A stretch of 20,197 nucleotides of DNA from positions 1 to 20,197 of the forward strand of contig CALGHE010000003.1 of NCBI GenBank assembly GCA_937915765.1, in the 5' to 3' direction. Positions 1 through 6,209 of the stretch are shown here, piece by piece. Source of the DNA: an uncultured Bacteroidales bacterium. GTDB lineage: Bacteria; Bacteroidota; Bacteroidia; Bacteroidales; Paludibacteraceae. A program made the translations under genes and the position numbers. Each line of letters opens with the position of its first letter. The stretch's first letter is position 1. The notes under the pieces were generated by a model. It saw only the letters and a program-made list of their open reading frames with translations. It searched no databases and was not told the origin of the DNA.

Positions 1-30
1 TTATATGTGTGAGTCGAAGATAACCAAAAA

Positions 31-73
31 GGACTGAATCTTGCAAGTCAGATTCTGTCCTAATTTTTTTTAT
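31..73 (+). terminator. Intrinsic terminator of an upstream + strand gene
   Basis: GGACTGAATC (31-40) pairs with GATTCTGTCC (51-60), nine of ten positions matching, around a 10-nt loop. It is followed directly by TAATTTTTTTTATT. The orientation of the T-tract fits the end of a + strand transcript whose gene lies left of the window. Confidence 0.65.
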
Positions 74-196
74 TGCTTAAAAAGTTTTATCGGACACTAA
101 TATTTGCAAATACAAGAATAACCTAAATGGGTTGAAACCTTTTATGGAATCAGCCCTGATTTTTTTTCTTTTTTAAACTTTTAGCGGACAGTAATA
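51..196 (+). repeat. Degenerate direct repeat, two units about 96 nt apart
   Basis: Unit 1 (51-102) and unit 2 (147-196) share, in order, the start GA(T/A)TC, a CCT(A/G)A step, a run of eight T, a T/A-rich patch, AAA(G/C)TTTTA, and the block CGGACA(C/G)TAATA or GCGGACAGTAATA. Unit 1's 5' part is the right arm of the strong hairpin at 31-60. Unit 2 has only a weak AATCA/TGATT hairpin before its T-tract. The order hairpin, T-tract, CGGACA block is conserved in both. This could be an interspersed repeat or the end of a mobile element; I do not recognise the family. Confidence 0.5.
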
Positions 197-268
197 ACTT
201 TTAAAGTATAAACGGTGAATTTATAGAACTCACCTAAAGGAGGATTCATTACGAATTTTCAAATACTC

Positions 269-307
269 AAAAAAAAAGCGCCAAACCCGTACTGTCTGGC
301 GCTTTTT
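269..307 (-). terminator. Intrinsic terminator of the rho-DUF4290 operon
   Basis: AAAAAGCGCCA (273-283) and TGGCGCTTTTT (297-307) form a perfect 11-bp stem around a 13-nt loop. On the minus strand it is followed by nine T (complement of 269-277), and it lies 12 nt past the DUF4290 stop codon. The + strand also shows a five-T tail, so weak bidirectional activity is possible. Confidence 0.85.
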
Positions 308-319
308 AACTCTACCGCA

Positions 320-919
320 TCATTTTTTCTTCTTCTTAGAAGGCATGTACGGTTTGTTTATCATTGCGATATTTTTTAGTTCGATGAGCCTCATTTCTCC
401 TTCTTTTATGTCAATCTTGCCTCCGGACAACTCTCTCAAATCATCAAAAATCTTTCTGTCGTCCACTCCGTCCTTGTTAAAATTGACAAAGCACTTTTTC
501 ATGTGGCAAGCGATAAGATGCAGCAACTGCGACCTCTCCTCGCCCTCCTCCATTTCAGAAGCCTTGTCTATAAGCCCCTGCACGGTTTTGCCATAGTGCA
601 TATATCTAATCTGACGAGAAGACGAGTAAGGAATCCTGTCCGGCTTCACGTAAAGGTTCTCCTTTCTGACAATTTCGTAAGGATAGTCAATATCAAGCTT
701 AAAGTCTGACATAATTGCAAGATGATCCCACAAGATGTGCTTAAAGTCATTAATATCCCTCAGATGCGGAAACAGATTCCCCATCGTGACAATTATAGCC
801 TGCGCGCACGCCATGCGCTCCTCACGGTCTTCAATAGTCAGGCAATAGTCAACCATATTCTGGATGTTGCGTCCATATTCGGGCAACGCCAATCGTCTCT
901 GCTGAGTGTTATACTTCAT
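320..919 (-). CDS. DUF4290 family protein
   Basis: A 199-residue soluble protein with no signal peptide or membrane segment. Its first 60 residues include LPEYGRNIQNMVDYCLTIED and MGNLFPHLRD, which I recognise as the conserved core of DUF4290, a Bacteroidota family of unknown function; the length fits. It is mostly helical and charged and ends in a run of five lysines. It begins 27 nt after the rho stop codon, with no promoter box in the gap and a strong terminator downstream, so it is almost certainly the last gene of the rho transcript. Being co-transcribed with rho suggests, but does not show, a link to transcription or RNA. The family call is from memory of the conserved motif; no function is assigned. 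Confidence 0.85.
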   Translation of the reverse strand: MKYNTQQRRLALPEYGRNIQNMVDYCLTIEDREERMACAQAIIVTMGNLFPHLRDINDFKHILWDHLAIMSDFKLDIDYPYEIVRKENLYVKPDRIPYSSSRQIRYMHYGKTVQGLIDKASEMEEGEERSQLLHLIACHMKKCFVNFNKDGVDDRKIFDDLRELSGGKIDIKEGEMRLIELKNIAMINKPYMPSKKKKK

Positions 920-946
920 AAAAACTAATTTAAATCAGTTACACCA

Positions 947-2677
947 TCAATCGTTCATAGAGACAAGGAACTCTTCGTTCGAGCGAGTGTTCTCCATGCG
1001 GTCCTTCAAGAATTCCATAGCCTCGATAGAGGTCATGTCTGACAAATATTTGCGAAGTATCCACATTCTGCGCACAGTGTCCTTGTCCTGCAGCAAATCA
1101 TCGCGGCGCGTGCTGGACGACATAATGTCAACAGCCGGATAAATACGCTTGTTCGCAAGTTTGCGGTCAAGCTGAAGCTCCATGTTACCCGTACCTTTGA
1201 ACTCCTCAAAGATAACGTCGTCCATCTTAGAACCAGTATCAGTCAAAGCTGTTGCAATGATAGTCAAGCTGCCTCCGTTCTCAATGTTTCTGGCAGCACC
1301 GAAGAATCGTTTTGGCTTATGAAGCGCATTAGCGTCAACACCACCAGAAAGCACCTTTCCTGACGCCGGCGACACTGTGTTGTATGCGCGCGCCAGACGA
1401 GTGATAGAGTCCAGAAGAATAACCACATCGTGTCCGCACTCAACCATACGCTTAGCCTTTTCAAGCACAATGCTGGCAATCTTCACATGACGTTCAGCCG
1501 GCTCGTCGAACGTAGATGCGATAACCTCCGCATTCACGCTGCGCGCCATGTCTGTCACCTCTTCCGGACGTTCGTCTATCAGAAGTATAATCATATAAAC
1601 TTCCGGATGATTCTCCGCAATTGCATTTGCTATATCCTTAAGCAGCACGGTTTTACCGGTCTTAGGCTGCGCAACAATCAAACCACGCTGTCCCTTGCCT
1701 ATCGGGCTGAAAAGGTCAACGATACGAACCGACATATTATTGGAGCTCTTTCCGCCTGTCAAATTAAATTTCTCGTCAGAGAACAAAGGCGTAAGATGGT
1801 CGAAAGGCACACGGTCTCTCACATACTCAGGAGAACGCGCATTAATTTTGTCAACACGAACCAAAGGGAAATATTTCTCACCTTCTTTCGGCGGACGTAT
1901 AGCGCCCTCGATAACATCGCCAGTCTTCAGTCCGAACAGCTTTATCTGAGACTGAGAAACGTAAATATCATCAGGAGAGTTCAGATAATTAAAATCGGAA
2001 GAACGAAGGAAACCGTATCCGTCAGGCATAATTTCAAGAACACCTTCACCTATAATAATATCGTCAAAATCGTAAACTTTAGGTTTCGGCTGAGGCGCGT
2101 ACGGTCTGTTATCGTACGGTCTGTTGTCGTACTGATCATCTCTGCCGCACTGGCTTGCCGCATTTTCTTCAGCAATGCGAGCAGCCTCTTCCGCAGCCCT
2201 TTGCTGTTCCAGTTCGGCCAAAGCCTCCTCTTCCGTTATCCCTCTTGCAGCCGCAGACTCTTTAGCGCGTTTCTGCTCCAAAATTCTCTTGGCAATAGAC
2301 GCCGCCGGATTCCCTGCTGACATTGTCTCCAACCCTCCGCGACCAATTTTTCCGACCATGCGTCGCGGCTCTTTACGCATATTCTGAGAGTTCTGCCTGT
2401 TATTAGGTTTGCCCTGTTTTGGCAACTCCTGCTGCATATTCTCCTGAATTTCGTCTAAAGACTCAACTTCACCCAGATCTGCTGTGATAGATGGTTCTGC
2501 CTCCATCTGCTGAGCGTCTCCTTTGCCTGCCGCATTCTGAATTGCCTCTTCATCCAAAATTTTATAAGCCAATTCCTCTTTTTTATAAGAATCCGGTCTC
2601 TTGATGCCCAACAAACGAGCCATCGCTTTCAATTCAACTAACGTCTTTTCTTGTAATTGAAAAATAGTGTGCTGCAT
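947..2677 (-). CDS. rho: Transcription termination factor Rho
   Basis: Hexameric RNA-dependent ATPase/helicase that ends transcription and dislodges RNA polymerase. Order of parts in 576 residues: Rho N-terminal SAP-like helices (1-50); a low-complexity charged linker rich in Q, E, A, N and R (about 51-200); cold-shock-like RNA-binding domain (about 203-280, with GYGFLR at 221-226); RecA-type ATPase. Walker A is PKTGKT (338-343), the catalytic IDERPEEV at 367-374, Walker B VVILLDSITRLARAYN (418-433), the R-loop region ALHKPKRFFGAARN (451-464), and the arginine-finger region LDRKLANKR (503-511). All key residues are present. The linker insertion makes it much longer than the 419-residue E. coli protein, as usual in Bacteroidota. 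Its own promoter lies just after tilS, and DUF4290 follows in the same transcript. Confidence 0.98.
   Translation of the reverse strand: MQHTIFQLQEKTLVELKAMARLLGIKRPDSYKKEELAYKILDEEAIQNAAGKGDAQQMEAEPSITADLGEVESLDEIQENMQQELPKQGKPNNRQNSQNMRKEPRRMVGKIGRGGLETMSAGNPAASIAKRILEQKRAKESAAARGITEEEALAELEQQRAAEEAARIAEENAASQCGRDDQYDNRPYDNRPYAPQPKPKVYDFDDIIIGEGVLEIMPDGYGFLRSSDFNYLNSPDDIYVSQSQIKLFGLKTGDVIEGAIRPPKEGEKYFPLVRVDKINARSPEYVRDRVPFDHLTPLFSDEKFNLTGGKSSNNMSVRIVDLFSPIGKGQRGLIVAQPKTGKTVLLKDIANAIAENHPEVYMIILLIDERPEEVTDMARSVNAEVIASTFDEPAERHVKIASIVLEKAKRMVECGHDVVILLDSITRLARAYNTVSPASGKVLSGGVDANALHKPKRFFGAARNIENGGSLTIIATALTDTGSKMDDVIFEEFKGTGNMELQLDRKLANKRIYPAVDIMSSSTRRDDLLQDKDTVRRMWILRKYLSDMTSIEAMEFLKDRMENTRSNEEFLVSMND
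2099..2128 (-). repeat. 15-bp tandem repeat inside the rho linker
   Basis: Two adjacent 15-bp units, GTACGGTCTGTTATC and GTACGGTCTGTTGTC on the + strand, differ at one base. They encode consecutive YDNRP pentapeptides in the disordered linker of Rho (around residues 183-192), just before the RNA-binding domain. Being in frame, copy-number change would alter linker length without breaking the gene. Confidence 0.85.
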
Positions 2678-2917
2678 ATATTAATACTTAAAAATATACA
2701 TAACTTAAAATATAATAGATATAAAAAACTGCTTGACTTTTCTCTGAAAAACAGATTGAAAAAAAACAGTAATAGTTATTTCTTTTTTTATCTGGGCGCC
2801 ATCTACTCCACCAAAAGCAATCGGACTAAAAAGCACCCTCGCACTTCCCCTAAATCAAATATTTAGAATTGAGATTTATATACTTGAATCACGAATGTGA
2901 CCCCTCGGAGATAAATA
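2678..2917 (-). promoter_or_regulatory. Long 5' leader of rho
   Basis: From the predicted start of transcription (about 2916) to the rho ATG at 2677 is roughly 240 nt without a long open frame. It is very AT-rich near the gene. Two tiny frames are visible on the minus strand. One is a GTG-initiated 13-codon frame (from 2843) preceded by GGGGAA. Its TAG stop abuts an ATG (2802) that opens a four-codon frame M-A-P-R ending in TAA at 2788; GGTGGAG sits just before that ATG. A leader this long is unusual beside the short leaders elsewhere in this window. Autoregulation of Rho through its leader is known in other bacteria; here it is only an inference. Confidence 0.4.
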
Positions 2918-2922
2918 CGCTG

Positions 2923-2953
2923 CAAAGATAGTGTTTTTTTTTAGTTCTTCAAC
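2923..2953 (-). promoter_or_regulatory. rho promoter (Bacteroidota type)
   Basis: Minus strand -7 box TATCTTTG (complement of 2923-2930) matches TAnnTTTG exactly. GTTG (complement of 2950-2953) supplies the -33 element after a 19-nt A-rich spacer. It lies between the tilS stop (2961) and rho. A 6-bp inverted repeat AGTGTT/AACACT (2930-2935, 2951-2956) spans both boxes. Confidence 0.75.
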
Positions 2954-2960
2954 ACTTTTT

Positions 2961-4283
2961 TTATTTTATTTGCAGTTCTATCACATTTTTAGTATTTGCA
3001 TCAACCTTGAACCTATCATCCGAACGTTCTCCCACAACCCAAACGACATCTCCGTCCGACACAAGCAGCCAAACCGCCTCTTTTTCCAATAAAGACATCT
3101 TCCTGTCGATAAAGAAATCGCTGACTTTTTTTCTGTTCTTCATGCCAAACGGAACAAAATAGTCTCCTTCTCGCCACTTTCTTAAGACTAAAGGGAATTT
3201 TAGCTTGTCCGCATCAAGAAAGCAAAATCGCTTATCTCGCTTAACCTCAAACTCGGCCGCAGACAGGCGTCTTATTTCTGCGCGCACCGGAACAGACAGG
3301 CTCTCTGCATACTCCTCTATATAGTATTCTGAATCAGCACACCCGTCACTTCTTTCGGCCACAAGCAAACAGTCCCTATCCCTTATCAGCCTGTATTTTG
3401 GGGAGAAAAACTGTTTTCCCGAAATAGATTCAAAACTCCTGACAACGTCATCAACAACCGCGGCGGAGAATCCAAACTCGCTCAAAATTTCATACAAAAC
3501 AAACCTTGCGTTTTCACTCTTCGCCAAACCGCTCATCGAGATTTTCAGCAAATTGCCGTCACGACTCACAACACGGCTTTTCACATCCGCAATAGCCTTC
3601 TCTACGAAACTCTCCGCCTCCGCAAGATTCTCCGCAGCCTGCAGGACCGCCCTCTTAAACGAAGGGTTAACCTCCTCCATTTTAGGTATTATCTCGTTTC
3701 TGAATTTATTCCTGACATAGACGCTCTCTGCGTTAGTCGAATCCTCCACATGCTCCAGTCCATGCTCCGACAAATAGTTCAATACCTCCGCTCTGGAGAC
3801 GGACAACAGAGGGCGCACAATCTTCCCGTTCTTAGGCTTTATACCCGAAAGGCCATGGATTCCGGCACCACGACTCAGATTTATGAGAAAAGTTTCCACC
3901 AGATCGTCAGAATGATGAGCAACTGCCACATAGTCGCAAGCCCGCTCCTTTCTGACCATTTCAAACCAGTCATACCTCAACTCGCGCGCAGCCATCTCTA
4001 TCGAGACTTTGTGCTGCTCCGCATACCCTTCGGTATCAAAATCCACCCTTTCCAAGGGAATGCCAAGCCTTTCTGCCAACTCCGCCACAAACCGCTCGTC
4101 TCTGTCAGACTCATCCCCTCTGAGATGAAAATTGCAATGAGCCGCCACACAGTCATAGCCACATTCTACAAGCAAATGCGCAAGAGCAACAGAGTCCGCG
4201 CCTCCGCTAAGGCCAACCAAAAGCCTGTCACTCTTGGCAAACAAGCCATTCTGTTCAATAAAACGCTCTACCGCCCTCTTCAT
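2961..4283 (-). CDS. tilS: tRNA(Ile)-lysidine synthase TilS
   Basis: Cytoplasmic ATP-dependent enzyme that converts C34 of the CAU-anticodon tRNA-Ile to lysidine, so that the tRNA reads AUA and is charged with isoleucine. The 440-residue protein has the N-type ATP-pyrophosphatase P-loop SGGADS (26-31), HCNFHLRG (49-56), AHHSDD (122-127), the GAGIHGLSG block (139-147), and DSTN...RNKFR (171-185), all typical of TilS. A C-terminal TilS domain follows from about residue 345, with FVPFGMKNRKKVSDFF in its middle. The gene begins 17 nt after the upstream protease gene, with no promoter box between, so it is probably transcribed with it. The rho promoter starts immediately after its stop codon and I see no clear terminator there, so read-through into rho is possible. 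Confidence 0.96.
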   Translation of the reverse strand: MKRAVERFIEQNGLFAKSDRLLVGLSGGADSVALAHLLVECGYDCVAAHCNFHLRGDESDRDERFVAELAERLGIPLERVDFDTEGYAEQHKVSIEMAARELRYDWFEMVRKERACDYVAVAHHSDDLVETFLINLSRGAGIHGLSGIKPKNGKIVRPLLSVSRAEVLNYLSEHGLEHVEDSTNAESVYVRNKFRNEIIPKMEEVNPSFKRAVLQAAENLAEAESFVEKAIADVKSRVVSRDGNLLKISMSGLAKSENARFVLYEILSEFGFSAAVVDDVVRSFESISGKQFFSPKYRLIRDRDCLLVAERSDGCADSEYYIEEYAESLSVPVRAEIRRLSAAEFEVKRDKRFCFLDADKLKFPLVLRKWREGDYFVPFGMKNRKKVSDFFIDRKMSLLEKEAVWLLVSDGDVVWVVGERSDDRFKVDANTKNVIELQIK

Positions 4284-4300
4284 ATACCTGCAAGCGACTA

Positions 4301-5926
4301 TTATTTCTTCTTCTTACCCTTCACGTTTTTTTTGAATCCGTTTCTATACGCCTCAGGACTCTGAAGCAACTCCACAGCCTTCAAATAAAGCTCATTGCTC
4401 TGATTTATAATCTGATAATACTCGCTGACGCTCCACAAATCCCTTGCAATAACAGCCTTCAGCTGCAAAGCGATAAGGTCTTTAGACTTTTTAAACTCTT
4501 CCTCGTTATAATCAACCTTCTCCGCCTTCCCTGCCTCTACCAGTCCGTTCATCATAAGTGAGTCAGCGGCGAAGTCTGACAAATATCTCTTAAATCCTCC
4601 GTTTTTGTCTGAATACATAGACTCCAACTTCTTTCTATTCTGTTCCACGTAATTCAGAACAAACTTGTTTAGAGCGCCCTTAGCCACCAAATCACGGTGA
4701 TAATTAGTGAAAAGAGTTGTGTCTATCGGCACGAAAATATCAGGCATCACGCCACCGCCACCGTAAACTGTTCTGCCCAGCACCTTAGTCTCATATTTCA
4801 GCGAATCATGAAAGACGATACTGTCTTCGTGCATAAGCTCGCCATGGTTATAACGCTCTATCAAGTCTTTGTTATAGTCATCGCCCTTGTCTTTGTAAGG
4901 ACGCTGAATGCAACGTCCGGACGGAGTATAATATCTTGCCACCGTCAAGCGCATCATAGACCCGTCAGGCAGCGGCACCGGCTTCTGAACCAGCCCTTTG
5001 CCAAAAGTTCTGCGTCCGACAATCAGTCCTCGGTCATTATCCTGAACAGCACCTGCAAGAATCTCGCTTGCAGAAGCCGACCCCTCGTCAACAAGAAGAA
5101 CAAGATTTCCCTCTTTGAAATTGCCTATTGCCGAAGATATATAAGTCTGACGAGGATGGTTAGTGCCCTCTGTATAGACGATGAGCTGCCCCGAAGGAAG
5201 GTACTCGTTCGCAAGCCTTTCCGCCGCGCTCAAATATCCGCCTCCATTATCTTGCAAGTCCAGTATGAGCGACTTCACACCCTGCTTTTTAAGTTTAAGG
5301 TAAGCCTCGTTGTACTCGTCAACAGTTGTGGCGCTAAAACGGTTCAGCTTGATGTAACCGATTTCCGGCGTAACCATATAAGCCGCGTCTATGCTGTAGA
5401 TAGGAATTTTGTCTCTGACAATCTTAAAGCTTATCAGATCCTTCACGCCGCGGCGCAGCACCTTCACCTCTACAGATGTGCCCTTTTTACCTCTCAGCTT
5501 CTTCTGAATATCGGTAGTGGAGACATTCTTCCCTGCAATCGACGAATCGTTGACCGCAACGATTCGGTCTCCGGCTCTTATACCCACCTTTTCAGAAGGT
5601 CCGCCGCTGATAGTCTGGATAACCAGAAGCGTGTCTTCCATCATCTGGAACTGCACCCCGATACCGTCAAAACTGCCGTCGAGCGGCTCGTTCATTTTCT
5701 GCACCTCTTCTGCCGGTATGTACATAGAATGAGGGTCAAGGTTATGCAACATATCCTTGATAGCCTCCTCAATCATCTTCTTCTCGTTGATTGTATCTAC
5801 ATAATAAGACTGAATAGCGTACGAAACCAACGCAAATTTCTGAACCTCAGACGACATATATATCTGAGCTTTTGTTCCTAAGGCCGCAACAACAGCGACA
5901 AACGTAAATATTAATCTTCTAATCAT
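4301..5926 (-). CDS. S41 family C-terminal processing peptidase
   Basis: Exported serine protease of the CtpA/Prc family, expected in the periplasm, cutting substrates near their C-termini. The 541-residue protein starts with a signal peptide MIRRLIFTFVAVVAALGTKA (1-20). It continues with a helical segment containing HNLDPHSMYI (61-70), a PDZ domain (about 88-160), and the S41 catalytic domain. The catalytic pair is Ser285 in GSASASE (282-288) and Lys310 in TFGKG (307-311), 25 residues apart as in Prc and the plant D1 protease. After about residue 405 there is a helical extension ending in lysines. I chose the ATG at 5926: the open frame reaches 5986, but the longer start lies upstream of the promoter and would bury the signal peptide. 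First gene of a unit with tilS. Substrate unknown. Confidence 0.93.
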   Translation of the reverse strand: MIRRLIFTFVAVVAALGTKAQIYMSSEVQKFALVSYAIQSYYVDTINEKKMIEEAIKDMLHNLDPHSMYIPAEEVQKMNEPLDGSFDGIGVQFQMMEDTLLVIQTISGGPSEKVGIRAGDRIVAVNDSSIAGKNVSTTDIQKKLRGKKGTSVEVKVLRRGVKDLISFKIVRDKIPIYSIDAAYMVTPEIGYIKLNRFSATTVDEYNEAYLKLKKQGVKSLILDLQDNGGGYLSAAERLANEYLPSGQLIVYTEGTNHPRQTYISSAIGNFKEGNLVLLVDEGSASASEILAGAVQDNDRGLIVGRRTFGKGLVQKPVPLPDGSMMRLTVARYYTPSGRCIQRPYKDKGDDYNKDLIERYNHGELMHEDSIVFHDSLKYETKVLGRTVYGGGGVMPDIFVPIDTTLFTNYHRDLVAKGALNKFVLNYVEQNRKKLESMYSDKNGGFKRYLSDFAADSLMMNGLVEAGKAEKVDYNEEEFKKSKDLIALQLKAVIARDLWSVSEYYQIINQSNELYLKAVELLQSPEAYRNGFKKNVKGKKKK

Positions 5927-5944
5927 CTTTATCCAAAATCTACG

Positions 5945-5974
5945 CAAATATAGACATTTTTTTTGAAAAAACAC
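5945..5974 (-). promoter_or_regulatory. Promoter of the ctp-tilS unit
   Basis: Minus strand TATATTTG (complement of 5945-5952) is an exact TAnnTTTG -7 box, 18 nt before the chosen ATG at 5926. The -33 position holds only a weak GTGT at 5971-5974. The predicted transcript start leaves a leader of about 12-14 nt, which excludes the upstream ATG at 5986. Confidence 0.6.
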
Positions 5975-6169
5975 ACAGACAAACATCTTTCGCTCACGGC
6001 GACATTATTTAAGGCAACTTTTATAAATTCAGATTTGACTTTTTCATCATCAATCACCATCCGGGACGTCTGACTTAAAATCTGTCTATCTTGCTCATTT
6101 TTGCTCAGTTACGACATAAGCATAGCTCCTTATCAAGCCCAAACTGAAAACTCACAAAATTATTTTAAC

Positions 6170-6177
6170 CAAATTTA
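6170..6177 (-). promoter_or_regulatory. Isolated -7-like box downstream of the TerB-like gene
   Basis: Minus strand TAAATTTG (complement of 6170-6177) matches TAnnTTTG, but no good -33 element lies at the expected distance and no gene starts nearby. The gap 5987-6209 also has arms CAGATTT (6030-6036) and AAATCTG (6078-6084). It could be a second, distant promoter for the protease unit or a chance match in AT-rich DNA. No terminator for the gene ending at 6210 is evident. Confidence 0.2.
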
Positions 6178-6209
6178 CAGAAGTTGCCGCAAATAAAACA
6201 TTTATGTGT

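Larger units (their letters stand above)
1..272. other. Gene-free left edge with repeats and T-tracts
   Basis: I see no convincing protein gene or structural RNA here. The stretch holds a + strand hairpin with T-tract (31-73), two related units about 96 nt apart (51-102 and 147-196), an AT-rich palindrome TATTTGCAAATA (101-112), and a small hairpin GGTGA/TCACC (214-218 with 230-234). On the minus strand a 22-codon open frame runs from an ATG at 249 to a TAA at 181. That frame is too short to call as a gene by itself. The region lies beyond the terminator of the DUF4290 operon and is probably the tail of a + strand unit that begins outside the window. Confidence 0.5.

Noticed and set aside
51..196. 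CRISPR array
   Set aside because: Only two diverged units with no spacer regularity and no cas genes in the window; the T-tracts and hairpins fit terminators or a dispersed repeat better.
236..250. AAAGGAGG Shine-Dalgarno-like site on the + strand
   Set aside because: No ATG, GTG or TTG follows at a usable distance, and no open frame begins here. Read on the other strand it is simply part of the micro-frame starting at 249.
1430..2320. 296-residue open frame on the + strand opposite rho
   Set aside because: It lies wholly antisense to the fully conserved rho gene, has a basic, low-complexity translation (many R, H, N) and no promoter or family motif. It is a shadow of rho codon usage.
4697..5881. 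394-residue open frame on the + strand opposite the S41 protease
   Set aside because: Antisense to a protease with an intact catalytic pair and signal peptide; the translation is rich in H, R, S and L with no recognisable domain. Other long + strand frames opposite the AsmA, mfd and DUF4831 genes were rejected likewise.
5927..5986. Upstream ATG extending the protease by 20 residues
   Set aside because: The extension covers the -7 box and would place a signal peptide internally; the ATG at 5926 gives a standard export signal.
5987..6209. Possible small RNA from the -7-like box at 6170-6177
   Set aside because: No -33 element, no terminator and only a long-loop 7-bp pairing; not enough to call an RNA gene.
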